A stretch of DNA of 64,000 bases, taken from assembly GCA_963784195.1 (NCBI GenBank), contig CAWARA010000020.1, positions 620,001-684,000 on the forward strand. Direction: 5' to 3'. The notes below the pieces were generated by a model that saw nothing but the letters and a program-made list of their open reading frames with translations, was not told where the DNA came from and ran no database searches. Below, one piece after another: positions 33,960 through 42,277 of the stretch. Both the position numbers and the translations under genes were made by a program. The stretch is from CAVQAH01 sp963784195 (GTDB taxonomy: Bacteria > Acidobacteriota > Vicinamibacteria > Vicinamibacterales > 2-12-FULL-66-21). Within the stretch, counting starts at the first letter, position 1. Each line of letters starts with the position of its first letter.

Positions 33960-35270
33960 TTAGATCTGCGGTGTGGCGCCCTTCCCCCGAACCAGCACTC
34001 GGACTTCGCGGCCCGAGGGCTCCCGAAGCACGACGGCGGCGGGCTCGATTCGCACGACAACGCGCGGACCGACGCGATCGCCTGCTGATACGACTGCCCC
34101 GTCGATCACGGCGAACTGCTTGTCCGACGAGATCAGGATGCCCGACACGACCGGTAGCGGTGCGTCGAGCGGCTGGCTGCCGACCGCCTTGGGAGCCTCG
34201 CCACCAGCAGCGGACCCGCTCGTGGACTGGGCGCCCTGCACTCCCGTCGGACGAGGCGCCACCGTCACACTCCGCGGTGCCGGTGGTGTGGCGGTGCTCG
34301 CCGGCTGCGCAGCAGGCTCCTGACGATTGGCTTGTGGCGCCGATAACACCGGCGCCGCTTGAACCGGGACCGCCGTCGCACTGCGGGCCGTGTCCGACCA
34401 GAGCGCAAAGCCCCACCACGCTGCCCCGACCGCCAGCACGGCGGCCGCGGCGGCACCCAACCAGCGGCCCAGCGCGATTTCACTGCCCCGCGACACACCC
34501 GCTGCCGCGGACACCCACGCCAGCCGCAGCGCCGGCGCCCACTCCGCGACGACGGCGGCGGACTCGCCAGATCCGTCGAGGCCCGCGGATGAATCCATCG
34601 TCTCGAACTCGATATTGAGCTCGGCGATGAGTGGCATGGTCAACGTCCGCACGTCCGGAATCGTTCCGCAGGTCACAGCTGAATCCACGGCAATCCCGTA
34701 TTGCGTGCGAACCGCTTCGACGGCGCGTCTGATTTCGGGCGTGAGCTGCGCCACGATGAGATAGCGGCGCAGCAGGCTGGCCTGCGTGCGCTGCTCGGGC
34801 GCAGAGATCTGCCAGCTGAACTCGCGCGAGTAAAGCGTCTCGAATCCTCGAACGGCCACCAGCGCGGCGCCCTGATGGTTCAGCGAGAGATATAGCGCGG
34901 CTTCCGCAGACCCCGAGTCCGGTTCCCGCGAGCCGCCGAGCAGCGCCAGGGCCTGCGACGGCGCCAGGATGGCTTCAGGCTCGAAGCCAGCTTCCTTCAC
35001 CACGTCCTCGGTTTCGCGCGGCGGCGTCTCAGGTGAGGCGGGCCGATCCGTGGACGAATTCAGCTGCCAGTTGACCACCCAGGCGCGGGTTGTCAAACCC
35101 AGCTCGCGCCGGGCCTCCGCCAGGAGCGCCGCCCGGGCGGCAGCCTGCCGCGGCCATCGTCCAGGGCCGAACACGCGGACGGGCCCGCATTGAATCGTGT
35201 CGGCGCGGAGCCGCGCCTGAACCAGAACGCAGTAGTCGGGCCCGAGCTCAATCCCCGTGACACTGCTCAT
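33960..35270 (-). CDS. GspL/PilM-like and GspC/GspB-like fusion protein (MshI-MshK-like)
   Basis: The 436-residue protein seems to join two secretion/pilus modules. Residues 1-230 look like the actin-like cytoplasmic fold of GspL, PilM or MshI (GIELGPDYCVLVQ; late motif PLIAELNIEFETMD). One TM helix lies near 275-295 (AAAAVLAVGAAWWGFALW). After a Pro/Ala/Thr-rich linker (about 300-375), the last 60 residues (VSGILISSDKQFAVIDGAVVSAGDRV) resemble the periplasmic HR-type domain of GspC/GspB or MshK. It probably forms part of an inner-membrane assembly platform. Other genes of that type nearby are the ATPase at 37727-38743 and its TPR remnant. The assignment is by fold-level resemblance. Confidence 0.55.
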   Translation of the reverse strand: MSSVTGIELGPDYCVLVQARLRADTIQCGPVRVFGPGRWPRQAAARAALLAEARRELGLTTRAWVVNWQLNSSTDRPASPETPPRETEDVVKEAGFEPEAILAPSQALALLGGSREPDSGSAEAALYLSLNHQGAALVAVRGFETLYSREFSWQISAPEQRTQASLLRRYLIVAQLTPEIRRAVEAVRTQYGIAVDSAVTCGTIPDVRTLTMPLIAELNIEFETMDSSAGLDGSGESAAVVAEWAPALRLAWVSAAAGVSRGSEIALGRWLGAAAAAVLAVGAAWWGFALWSDTARSATAVPVQAAPVLSAPQANRQEPAAQPASTATPPAPRSVTVAPRPTGVQGAQSTSGSAAGGEAPKAVGSQPLDAPLPVVSGILISSDKQFAVIDGAVVSAGDRVGPRVVVRIEPAAVVLREPSGREVRVLVRGKGATPQI

Positions 35271-35285
35271 ATCTGCTACTGGATA

Positions 35286-37234
35286 CTATCCTTCTTTTTC
35301 CTCGTAATCGGACTTCAGCCGTGCGACGACCGCGGGATCCGCGAGCGTCGTCGTATCGCCGAGCGCCTTTCCTTCGGCGATGTCGCGCAACAGACGGCGC
35401 ATGATCTTACCTGAACGTGTTTTCGGGAGATCGGCCGCGAACAGAATCTGATCGGGCCTCGCAATACCGCCAATCTTCCTCACGACGTGCTCTTTCAGTT
35501 CATCAGCCAGTCCGGGGCTTGCCTGCACGCCCTCTTTGACGGTGACGAACGCGGCGATCGCCTGCCCCTTGATTTCGTGCGTACGTCCGACGACCGCCGC
35601 TTCGGCGACGCGGGGATGATCCACCAGCGCGCTTTCGACTTCCATCGTGCCGATACGATGACCGGCGACGTTGAGCACATCGTCTACGCGGCCCAGCAAC
35701 CAGTAAAACCCGTCGTCGTCACGCCGCGCGCCGTCGCCCGTGAAGTAGACGCCGTCGGCCCACCGGCGCCAGTACAGCTGCACGAAGCGTTCGGGATCGC
35801 CGTAGATTGCGCGCAACATGGAGGGCCAGGGTTCGGTGATCGCGAGAAGCCCGCCATCCTCGACACGGATTGCCATCGCCGTCCCGGATCTCGACGCTGA
35901 TCCCTGGAAACGGTCGCGTCGCCGAGCCTGGCTTCGTACTGATCATGCCCGGCAGGGGCGTGATCATGATCATGCCCGTTTCAGTCTGCCACCAGGTATC
36001 GACGATAGGACATCGTTCGCGTCCGATGTTCTCGTGATACCAAATCCAGGCCTCGGGGTTGATCGGCTCCCCGACGGATCCGAGAAGCCGCAGCGTGCTC
36101 AGATCGCGCTTCGCCGGCCACTCCGTGCCCCATCGCATGAATGCGCGGATCGCCGTGGGCGCCGTGTAGAAAATCGTGACGCCGTAGCGCTCGATCAGTT
36201 CCCAGAAGCGATCCTTCTGCGGCCAGTCGGGCGCCCCCTCGTACATGACCACTGTCGCGCCGTTCGACAGCGGACCGTAGACGACATAGCTATGGCCGGT
36301 CACCCAGCCAATGTCGGCCGTGCACCAATAGACGTCGTCATCCTTGAGATCGAAGACCCACTTCGTCGTTGCGTAGGTTCCGACGAGATAACCGGCCGTG
36401 GTGTGAACGATGCCTTTCGGCTTACCCGTCGTCCCGGAGGTGTACAGGATGTAGAGGTTGTCTTCCGAATTCATCGGCTCCGGAGCGCAGACGCGTGATG
36501 CGTGCTGCATGAGCCGGTGATACCAGTGGTCACGGCCTTCCTGCACATCGACTGGCATCGGTGTCCCTGGATGCCGTTGAACGATGACGACGTGTTTGAT
36601 CGACGGCGTCTCGCGCAGCGCTTCGTCCGCCATCTGCTTCAGCGGCACGATCTGCCCGCGACGGAATCCGCCATCTGCGGTAATGAGGAGCGAGGCCTCG
36701 GCATCGTTGATGCGGTCGCGCAGCGCCTCGGCGCTGAACCCGCCGAACACCACGCTGTGCACGGCGCCGATGCGCGCGCAGGCCAGCATCGCAATCGGCA
36801 AGCTCGGGAATCAGCGGCAGGTAGATGGCCACGCGATGGCCGCGCTTGATCCCGAGCGATTTCAGCACGTTGGCAAAAGCGCTAACCTCTCGATACAGAT
36901 CCCAGTAAGTCAGCGTCCGCCGGTCGCCTGGCTCACCTTCCCAGATGATCGCCGCCTTGTTCCGCCGCTCCGTGCGGACATGGCGGTCAAGGCAATTTGC
37001 GCTCGCATTCAGCTTTCCACCAATAAACCACTGCGCGTAGGGTGGTATCCACTTCAACACCTGTTCCCAGGGCTGAATCCAGTCGAGCTCTTTCGCGAAT
37101 TCCGCCCAAAACGACTCCGGATCGGCGGCGGCTCTCCCATACACGGATGGGTCGCTGATGTTTGCGGACTGCTTCCATTCGGGTGACGGCGGGAATTGCC
37201 GATCTTCGTTCAGAAGCGCTGCGATTTCGGGCAT
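35286..37234 (-). CDS. acs: Acetyl-CoA synthetase (two frame disruptions)
   Basis: AMP-forming acetyl-CoA synthetase activates acetate. Three consecutive frames together cover the whole ~649-residue family: the N-terminus with WAEFAKELDWIQPW; the middle with VVFGGFSAEALRDR, the P-loop YTSGTTGKPKGIVHT, and WWQTETGMI; and the C-terminus with GDGARRDDDGFYWLLGRVDD and the acetylatable-lysine motif PKTRSGKIMRR. One extra base near 36799 separates parts 1 and 2, where IPEL should run into PIAMLACARIGA; the second break is near 35867 (GNP to VEDGGLLA). The gene starts at ATG 37234. It lies between the two pilus/secretion-like genes on the same strand without obvious functional link. Confidence 0.88.
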
Positions 37235-37389
37235 GAACTATTGAAGAACCCTCTCGATTGGCGGCTGACGCGCGCGCATGCGCGTGCCATGGTCAGCGTT
37301 GCCTTTGCCGGTCGTTCGATGAGACGGCATGCCGTCGTCGTGGCGACCGACCTCTCGTTGGGCTCGCCGGCGCGCGCGGTTTCGTCTGC

Positions 37390-37726
37390 GCGATCGTACG
37401 AGCACTGCCAGATTGTAATGCGTGGGACCCTGCGACGAGGCGACGAACGCCCGGAGCAGCGACTCCTGAGCCTGGTCGGTTTGGCCGGCTGTTCCCGCTG
37501 GCAGACGTGAGATCGACGATGGGATCGGGAGCGCCCGCGCTCGAGCGAGCCGGCGGTTCGGAACAGCGCCAGCGCGGGCGCCAGCTCGGGCTGTTCCAGC
37601 CTGATGACGCCAACATTGCCTGTGCCTTTGGCAAAGCGGGGATCGGCCTGGATGGCCTGTTCCAGCTCACTGAAATGCCCGGCTCAGCCGGGTTCCGGAT
37701 TGCGTGATCGGATTGCGGCGTCCTTG
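37390..37726 (-). pseudogene. TPR-domain remnant, probably the C-terminal part of the MshM/ExeA-like ATPase gene
   Basis: Downstream of the ATPase stop codon the minus strand encodes pieces of tetratricopeptide repeats in shifting frames: ELEQAIQADPRFAKG, NVGVIRLEQ, ELAPALALFRTAG (about 37670-37560), then THYNLAVLVR (about 37425-37395). No single frame stays open. The simplest reading is that the ATPase once continued past its TM helix into a TPR domain, as if MshM were fused to MshN, and that indels broke it. The plus-strand frames here show no family features. The remaining spacer up to acs (37235-37389) holds nothing recognisable. Confidence 0.5.
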
Positions 37727-38743
37727 TCAGCTGAGAGACGACCCGGAGATCAACGCCGCCGCGGACAGTCCGGCAGCGACCCCGGCCATCACCAGCGCGG
37801 CAGTGCGACGGCGCAGCCAGTCCGGCACGATCAGCCGGGGTGGCTCGAGGTCGAGCATGTGCGCTGCCCTGTCAACGATCTCGGGAACGATTCGCGTGAG
37901 GCGCAACGCATAGGCTGAAAGCAGCGCGCGATCGCACACGAGATTGATGAGGCGCGGGACGCCGCCGGTGAACCGGTGCACGCGCTGCAGCGCCTTCGGT
38001 GTGAAGCTGAGGAGCGATCCGCCGCCGGCGATCGTCAACCGATGGAAGACGTACGCGGCGGTCTCCTCGGGCGTCAACGGCCTGAGCTGATAGCGGACAG
38101 ACACACGCTGATCGAGCTGCCGCAACCCCGGCGACCGGAGCGTTTCCTTCAAACTGAGCTGCCCGACGAGCACAATCTGCAGAAGCTTGTCCTTGTCGGT
38201 TTCCAGGTTCGACAACAGGCGGATCTGCTCGAGCAGCTGCAGCGGCAGGTTCTGGGCTTCGTCGACGATCAGCATCGCCGTTCCGCCAATCGACCGGATC
38301 GAGTACAGGAAATCGTTCAGGGTGTTGATCAGCTCCTGCTTCGTCACGCCGGCCAGCCTTCCGCGCCGGACGTCATCGCGCGACACGATGCCAAAGTCCT
38401 GGAGAATGAGGCGGAGCAGGTCCTCCTCCGACACGAACGGATTGAGCACCAGGGCCGTGAACGTGCGGCGGTCGAGTTGATCGAGAATCGCGCGGCAGAG
38501 CGTCGTCTTGCCGGTGCCGCTATCACCGGTGATCACCACGAACCCTTCGCGGCGCCTGATGGCGTACTGGAGCACGTCGAACGCGTTCCCGTGCGACTCG
38601 CTCCGGTAGAAGAACTTGGGATCAGGCGTGAGGCTGAACGGCTTCTCCGAGAAGCCGTAGAAGTCCTCATACATCGGGTGCTCTTCTTTTGCGCGCGAAA
38701 GCGCCTGGGCAAGACCGGCCATCGCGAACTGCTCACGCTTCAT
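37727..38743 (-). CDS. ExeA/MshM-type AAA+ ATPase with C-terminal TM helix
   Basis: The 338-residue protein starts with the ExeA-type helix (MYEDFYGFSEKPFSLTPDP), then Walker A GDSGTGKTT, Walker B MLIVDEAQNLP, sensor LVGQLSLKETL, and the lid region TGGVPRLINLVCDRALL. A TM helix sits at the extreme C-terminus (ALVMAGVAAGLSAAALI). ExeA-like ATPases help place secretins in the peptidoglycan for type II secretion or MSHA pili. ATG 38743 has AGGTGG close upstream; ATG 38674 would begin directly at the conserved domain and is a fair alternative. The frame stops just past the TM helix, where TPR remnants begin. Confidence 0.85.
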   Translation of the reverse strand: MKREQFAMAGLAQALSRAKEEHPMYEDFYGFSEKPFSLTPDPKFFYRSESHGNAFDVLQYAIRRREGFVVITGDSGTGKTTLCRAILDQLDRRTFTALVLNPFVSEEDLLRLILQDFGIVSRDDVRRGRLAGVTKQELINTLNDFLYSIRSIGGTAMLIVDEAQNLPLQLLEQIRLLSNLETDKDKLLQIVLVGQLSLKETLRSPGLRQLDQRVSVRYQLRPLTPEETAAYVFHRLTIAGGGSLLSFTPKALQRVHRFTGGVPRLINLVCDRALLSAYALRLTRIVPEIVDRAAHMLDLEPPRLIVPDWLRRRTAALVMAGVAAGLSAAALISGSSLS

Positions 38744-38843
38744 CGTCCACCTGCCTGCGAAGCCATTGCCGGGCGTCGATCGACACCACGGGCGTGTTTG
38801 CACACTTTTGCTGGCAGATCTTTCGGTCGAGAAGAGCTGTACC

Positions 38844-38873
38844 TGTAGGCCCGACCTTAAGGTCGGGCCTACA
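38844..38873. repeat. Perfect 30-bp palindrome, family C
   Basis: TGTAGGCCCGACCTT and its exact complement AAGGTCGGGCCTACA meet with no loop. It lies between the divergently arranged 5' end of the ATPase gene and the 3' end of the next minus-strand gene. A split copy is present at 23937-24030. The translated antisense peptides (such as DLKVGPT) are ones I associate with spurious Acidobacteriota ORFs. Confidence 0.85.
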
Positions 38874-38882
38874 AGTAGCGGA

Positions 38883-39383
38883 TTACGCCGGCGGAAGGAT
38901 CTCCACCGTTCCGGGCGGCGGCGTGGGTGGCGCGTTTTTCTTGAAGATGGCGACGCCGAGCAGGCCACCTGCGAGGCCGAAGATCGTCGAGATGACGATG
39001 GACACGATCATGGTGACCACCTGCGCTGCGGAGCCCGAGGTCATGCCGAGCACCATGTCGCGCACCTCCGGCGGGACGTCGGGGTTGCCCTCGAGAATGC
39101 GCTGCGCAAATTCAGCCTGCATCGGTCCCATCATCATCTGGATGGGAATCGCGAGGAGGCCGGAGATCACGCCGCCGATCGCCCCCGCCATCAGACCGAC
39201 GATCGCCCCCTCAGAGGCATCGATCTGGACCGGCATGTTCTGCTGGCGGAGGTAGGTGGCGAGGACGCCCCCCGCGACAACCCAGAGACAGCAGCAGCAG
39301 TTCGCCGCATTGACGAGCGGAAGCGCGGACAGCACACCAATGAAGAGGCCGCCCCAGAACGCCGGCTGCAGTCGCTCAGACAT
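38883..39383 (-). CDS. Uncharacterised small integral membrane protein
   Basis: The 166-residue protein has about four hydrophobic segments (near 10-50, 60-85, 120-150), a striking NCCCCLW tetra-cysteine run at the end of the first one, and a Pro-rich C-terminus. I do not recognise a named family. The ATG at 39383 overlaps the ino1 stop as TGATG, so it is translationally coupled to inositol-phosphate synthase. A role in the same pathway or membrane process is possible but unproven. Confidence 0.65.
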   Translation of the reverse strand: MSERLQPAFWGGLFIGVLSALPLVNAANCCCCLWVVAGGVLATYLRQQNMPVQIDASEGAIVGLMAGAIGGVISGLLAIPIQMMMGPMQAEFAQRILEGNPDVPPEVRDMVLGMTSGSAAQVVTMIVSIVISTIFGLAGGLLGVAIFKKNAPPTPPPGTVEILPPA

Positions 39384-40696
39384 CAGTCGTAGTACTCCAG
39401 GCCAAGATGAGTGATCAGATCCTCGCCGCGCAGGAAGCGCAGCGTGTTCTTCAGCTTCATCATCTGGATGAACAGGTCGTGCTCAGGATACAAGCCGGGC
39501 GCGTGCATCGGGCTTTTGAAATAGAACGAGAGCCATTCCTGGATGCCATCCATCCCCGCGCGCTTCGCGAGGTCCAGCATCAGTGCCACGTCGAGCACAA
39601 TCGGCGCGGCCAGGATGCTGTCCCGGCACAGGAAATTGATCTTCAGCTGCATCGGATATCCGAGCCAGCCGAAGATGTCGATGTTGTCCCAGCCCTCCTT
39701 GTTGTCCCCGCGCGGCGGATAGTAATTGATCCGAACCACATGGCAAAGCTTTTCGTACAGCTCGGGGTACAGATTGGGTTGGAGGATGTAGTCGAGTACC
39801 GACTTCTTGCTCTCTTCCTTCGTCTTGAACGATTCGGGATCGTCGAGAACCTCGCCATCGCGGTTGCCGAGGATGTTCGTCGAGTACCACCCTTCGACGC
39901 CGAGGAGCCGGGCCTTCAATCCGGGCGCGATGATCGTCTTGATCAGCGTCTGTCCCGTCTTCAGATCTTTTCCTGCAACCGGTGATCCGGTCTGTTCGGC
40001 GAGCTGCAGGAGCGCGGGAACGTCGGCGCTCAGATTCGGCGCAGCATTCGCGTACGGGATTCCTTCCTTGATCGCTGCGTACGCATAGATCATGCTCGAA
40101 GGAATGTTCGGGTCGTTGGCTTCGAGCGCCTGCTCGAACGACTCGACGCTGGCGTGCGCTTCTGACTCGGTCAGGTAGATCTCGGTGCTCCCGCACCAGA
40201 TCATCACGAGGCGTTCGAGCTTGTGCTCGGCCTTGAAGCGCTTGATGTCGTCGCGCAGCTGTTCGGCGAGCTCGCGCTTGTTGGCGCCTTTCTTGACGTT
40301 CGGACCGTCGAGCCGCTTGACGTAACGTCGATCGAACACCGCCGGCCACGGCCGGATCGCCTGCATTTCCGGCTTGATCTGTTCGAGCAGCGACGGTTCG
40401 AGCACGCCGGCGGTCCGCGCCGCTTCGTACGAATCCTCCTCGAAAATATCCCAGCCGCCGAATACGACATCATCGAGCGACGCAAGCGGCACGAAATCCT
40501 TGATGAGCGGCGAGCGGCCTTCCGTCCGTTTCCCGAGCCGGATCGTGCCCATCTGCGTCAGCGAGCCGATTGGCTTCGCCAGCCCGCGCCGCACGGCGAG
40601 CACGCCAGCGATCGTCGTCGTGCTGACGGCACCCATGCCAACGAGCAAAATGCCCAGTTTCCCTGCAGGTTCCGCGATTTTCGGAGGATTTTTCAC
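39383..40696 (-). CDS. ino1: Inositol-3-phosphate synthase
   Basis: The 437-residue enzyme converts glucose-6-phosphate to inositol-3-phosphate with NAD. Signatures are the Rossmann start LGILLVGMGAVSTTTIAG, TGQTLIKTIIAPG, the NILGNRDG motif and LKINFLCRDSILAAP in the catalytic half. It supplies inositol for phosphoinositides or compatible solutes. It starts at ATG 40696, with an 8-bp repeat array just upstream, and is coupled to the membrane-protein gene that follows. The divergent neighbour is a methyltransferase. Confidence 0.93.
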   Translation of the reverse strand: MKNPPKIAEPAGKLGILLVGMGAVSTTTIAGVLAVRRGLAKPIGSLTQMGTIRLGKRTEGRSPLIKDFVPLASLDDVVFGGWDIFEEDSYEAARTAGVLEPSLLEQIKPEMQAIRPWPAVFDRRYVKRLDGPNVKKGANKRELAEQLRDDIKRFKAEHKLERLVMIWCGSTEIYLTESEAHASVESFEQALEANDPNIPSSMIYAYAAIKEGIPYANAAPNLSADVPALLQLAEQTGSPVAGKDLKTGQTLIKTIIAPGLKARLLGVEGWYSTNILGNRDGEVLDDPESFKTKEESKKSVLDYILQPNLYPELYEKLCHVVRINYYPPRGDNKEGWDNIDIFGWLGYPMQLKINFLCRDSILAAPIVLDVALMLDLAKRAGMDGIQEWLSFYFKSPMHAPGLYPEHDLFIQMMKLKNTLRFLRGEDLITHLGLEYYD

Positions 40697-40718
40697 AACC
40701 GGGAACTATATCATTAAC

Positions 40719-40766
40719 GTGCCGACGTGCCGACGTGCCGACGTGCGACGTGCCTGACGTGCGATG
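40719..40766. repeat. GTGCCGAC octamer array between divergent genes
   Basis: Three exact GTGCCGAC units (40719-40742) are followed by three degenerate units (GTGCGAC, GTGCCTGAC, GTGCGATG). It abuts the methyltransferase start and lies in the shared promoter region of ino1 and that gene. Like the arrays at 7081 and 43379, each unit starts GTGC. Confidence 0.8.
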
Positions 40767-40768
40767 CC

Positions 40769-41314
40769 ATGAAGTTCTTCAAGAAGTCCGAAACGATCGA
40801 TTTGCCAGTAGCCATGTCGGGCGTCAAGCTCGGGGATCGACTGCTGGTGATCGGGTGCAGCGATCCGTCGCTCATCGCCAGGCTCGCGCTGAAGGTCGGT
40901 CTGACGGGACGTGCGTGCGCCGTCGATGAATCGCCCGAACGCGTTGCCGAGGCCGCGCGCCTCGTCGAGCGTGAAGGCGCGTTGATCGAGTCGGCCGAAA
41001 CCAGGGGATCGACCGTGCCGTACGACGCGGAGGCGTTCGATCTGGTTGTGCTGCGAGATTCCGCTCCGCCCGCAGCGGACGCGCGAGGCCGTTCCGCGCG
41101 CGAAGCGCTTCGCGTGTTGCGCCCCGGCGGGCGATGCCTCATCGTCGACGGTGCGGCACGTGGAGGCCTGCTCTGGCGGGCGTCGCCGGGGCACGCCGGC
41201 AACACGTCCGGCGCCGCGGTCAACGCACTCAACGCCGCCGGATTCGCAGCTGTTCGTGCGCTCGCCGAACGCGATGGGCTGACTTTCGTGGAAGGCGTGA
41301 AGAAGAACGCGTAG
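40769..41314 (+). CDS. Class I SAM-dependent methyltransferase-like protein
   Basis: The 181-residue protein has a Rossmann-like core: motif I region RLLVIGCSDPSLIARLA, an acidic strand end at CAVDESPERVAEA, FDLVVLRDSAPP, and ALRVLRPGGRCLIVDGAARGG in the post-motif region. The motif I glycines are sparse (GCSDPS rather than GxGxG), and substrate is unknown. Start at ATG 40769 removes codons encoded by the octamer array. It ends 3 bp from the convergent SDR gene. Confidence 0.75.
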   Translation: MKFFKKSETIDLPVAMSGVKLGDRLLVIGCSDPSLIARLALKVGLTGRACAVDESPERVAEAARLVEREGALIESAETRGSTVPYDAEAFDLVVLRDSAPPAADARGRSAREALRVLRPGGRCLIVDGAARGGLLWRASPGHAGNTSGAAVNALNAAGFAAVRALAERDGLTFVEGVKKNA

Positions 41315-41317
41315 ACG

Positions 41318-42082
41318 TCAGCGCGCGCACGTCAGGTGACGGCCGCCATCGATCGAGATCGTCTCTCCGGTGATCCAACCTGCCTGATCCGACGCGAGGA
41401 AGAAGATCAGGTCCGCAATCTCCGACGCGTCACCCGGACGTCCGAGCGGATGCGTTTCGCGCGACCGTTGGATGAACGTCGCATAGTTCTCCTCGGACAT
41501 GCCGCCGCGGCGGTGCAGGTTGGAGATCACGACGCCAGGATTCACGGCGTTGATCCGCACGCCTTTTGCGGCCATTTCCAGCGCGGCGCATCGCGTCAAT
41601 TGATCGACCGCCGCCTTGCTCACGCAATACGCGAGCACACCGGGGAACGCGCGCAGGCCGGTCACGCTCGACACGTTCACCACGCTTCCTCGTGACGTGA
41701 CGAGCGCAGGCATCGCCGCGCGCATGAGCCGGAAGGGCGCGCGGCTGTTGATATCCATCATCCGATCCCACTGATCGTCGTCGGTGACCTCGACCGACCC
41801 CGATCCGATGATGCCGGCAGCATTGACCAGCGTCGTGATCCCGCCAAACGAGTCGAGCGCCGCCTGAACAATTCGTGCGGGCGCGCCCGAGGCAGTGACG
41901 TCGGCCTCGATCGTCTCGGCGGCGCCGCCTTCCTTCTCAATAGTGCGCGACATCTCGTCGAGTGCCGCTGCATCTCGTCCCACGGCGAGCACCGATGCGC
42001 CATCACGCGCAAACCTGATCGCAGCCGCCCTGCCAATTCCGCTCGTCGCGCCCGTCACAATCACGCTCTGAACCGTTTTCAT
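41318..42082 (-). CDS. Short-chain dehydrogenase/reductase
   Basis: The 254-residue enzyme is a classical SDR: NAD(P)-binding TGATSGIGRA, NAAGI, a catalytic Ser near SVTGLRAF and the YCVSK motif (Tyr and Lys), ending ETISIDGGRHL. Residues after the first strand do not clearly fix NAD or NADP preference. ATG 42082 is the only reasonable start; a -10 TATAAC sits 7 nt upstream (42095-42090), suggesting a leaderless transcript. Substrate unknown. Confidence 0.88.
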   Translation of the reverse strand: MKTVQSVIVTGATSGIGRAAAIRFARDGASVLAVGRDAAALDEMSRTIEKEGGAAETIEADVTASGAPARIVQAALDSFGGITTLVNAAGIIGSGSVEVTDDDQWDRMMDINSRAPFRLMRAAMPALVTSRGSVVNVSSVTGLRAFPGVLAYCVSKAAVDQLTRCAALEMAAKGVRINAVNPGVVISNLHRRGGMSEENYATFIQRSRETHPLGRPGDASEIADLIFFLASDQAGWITGETISIDGGRHLTCAR

Positions 42083-42089
42083 AGTTGTG

Positions 42090-42095
42090 GTTATA
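42090..42095 (-). promoter_or_regulatory. -10 element, leaderless SDR transcript
   Basis: On the minus strand TATAAC is separated from the SDR ATG by only 7 nt. Transcription would start at or within 1-2 nt of the start codon. No clear -35 is seen at 17 bp. Confidence 0.45.
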
Positions 42096-42237
42096 GTGTC
42101 ACGAAGCACAATCGCGCAGTGTCCTCGGTCCACTGCCGCCTGTCACTCACCGAGCACACCCTTTTTCGTCTGCGGTCTGGCCAGCCGCGAAGAACAGGCC
42201 GAAAAACCCGAATATCGGGTGAGCCGCCTTGAAAAAC

Positions 42238-42260
42238 AATCGGCAAGCCTTTTGCCGATT
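42238..42260. promoter_or_regulatory. Perfect 9-bp hairpin upstream of the HTH-TonB gene
   Basis: AATCGGCAA, loop GCCTT, TTGCCGATT lies 17 bp before the HTH-TonB start. No T-tract follows, so it is either a leader hairpin or an operator-like inverted repeat. Since the product carries an N-terminal HTH, autoregulation is conceivable but unproven. Confidence 0.5.
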
Positions 42261-42277
42261 GAGCACCCGTCAAGCAC

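Noticed and set aside
33799..34419. Minus-strand frame of 206 residues with GHGTRI repeats
   Set aside because: It reads the direct repeat and a wrong frame of the secretion-like gene; no conserved features.
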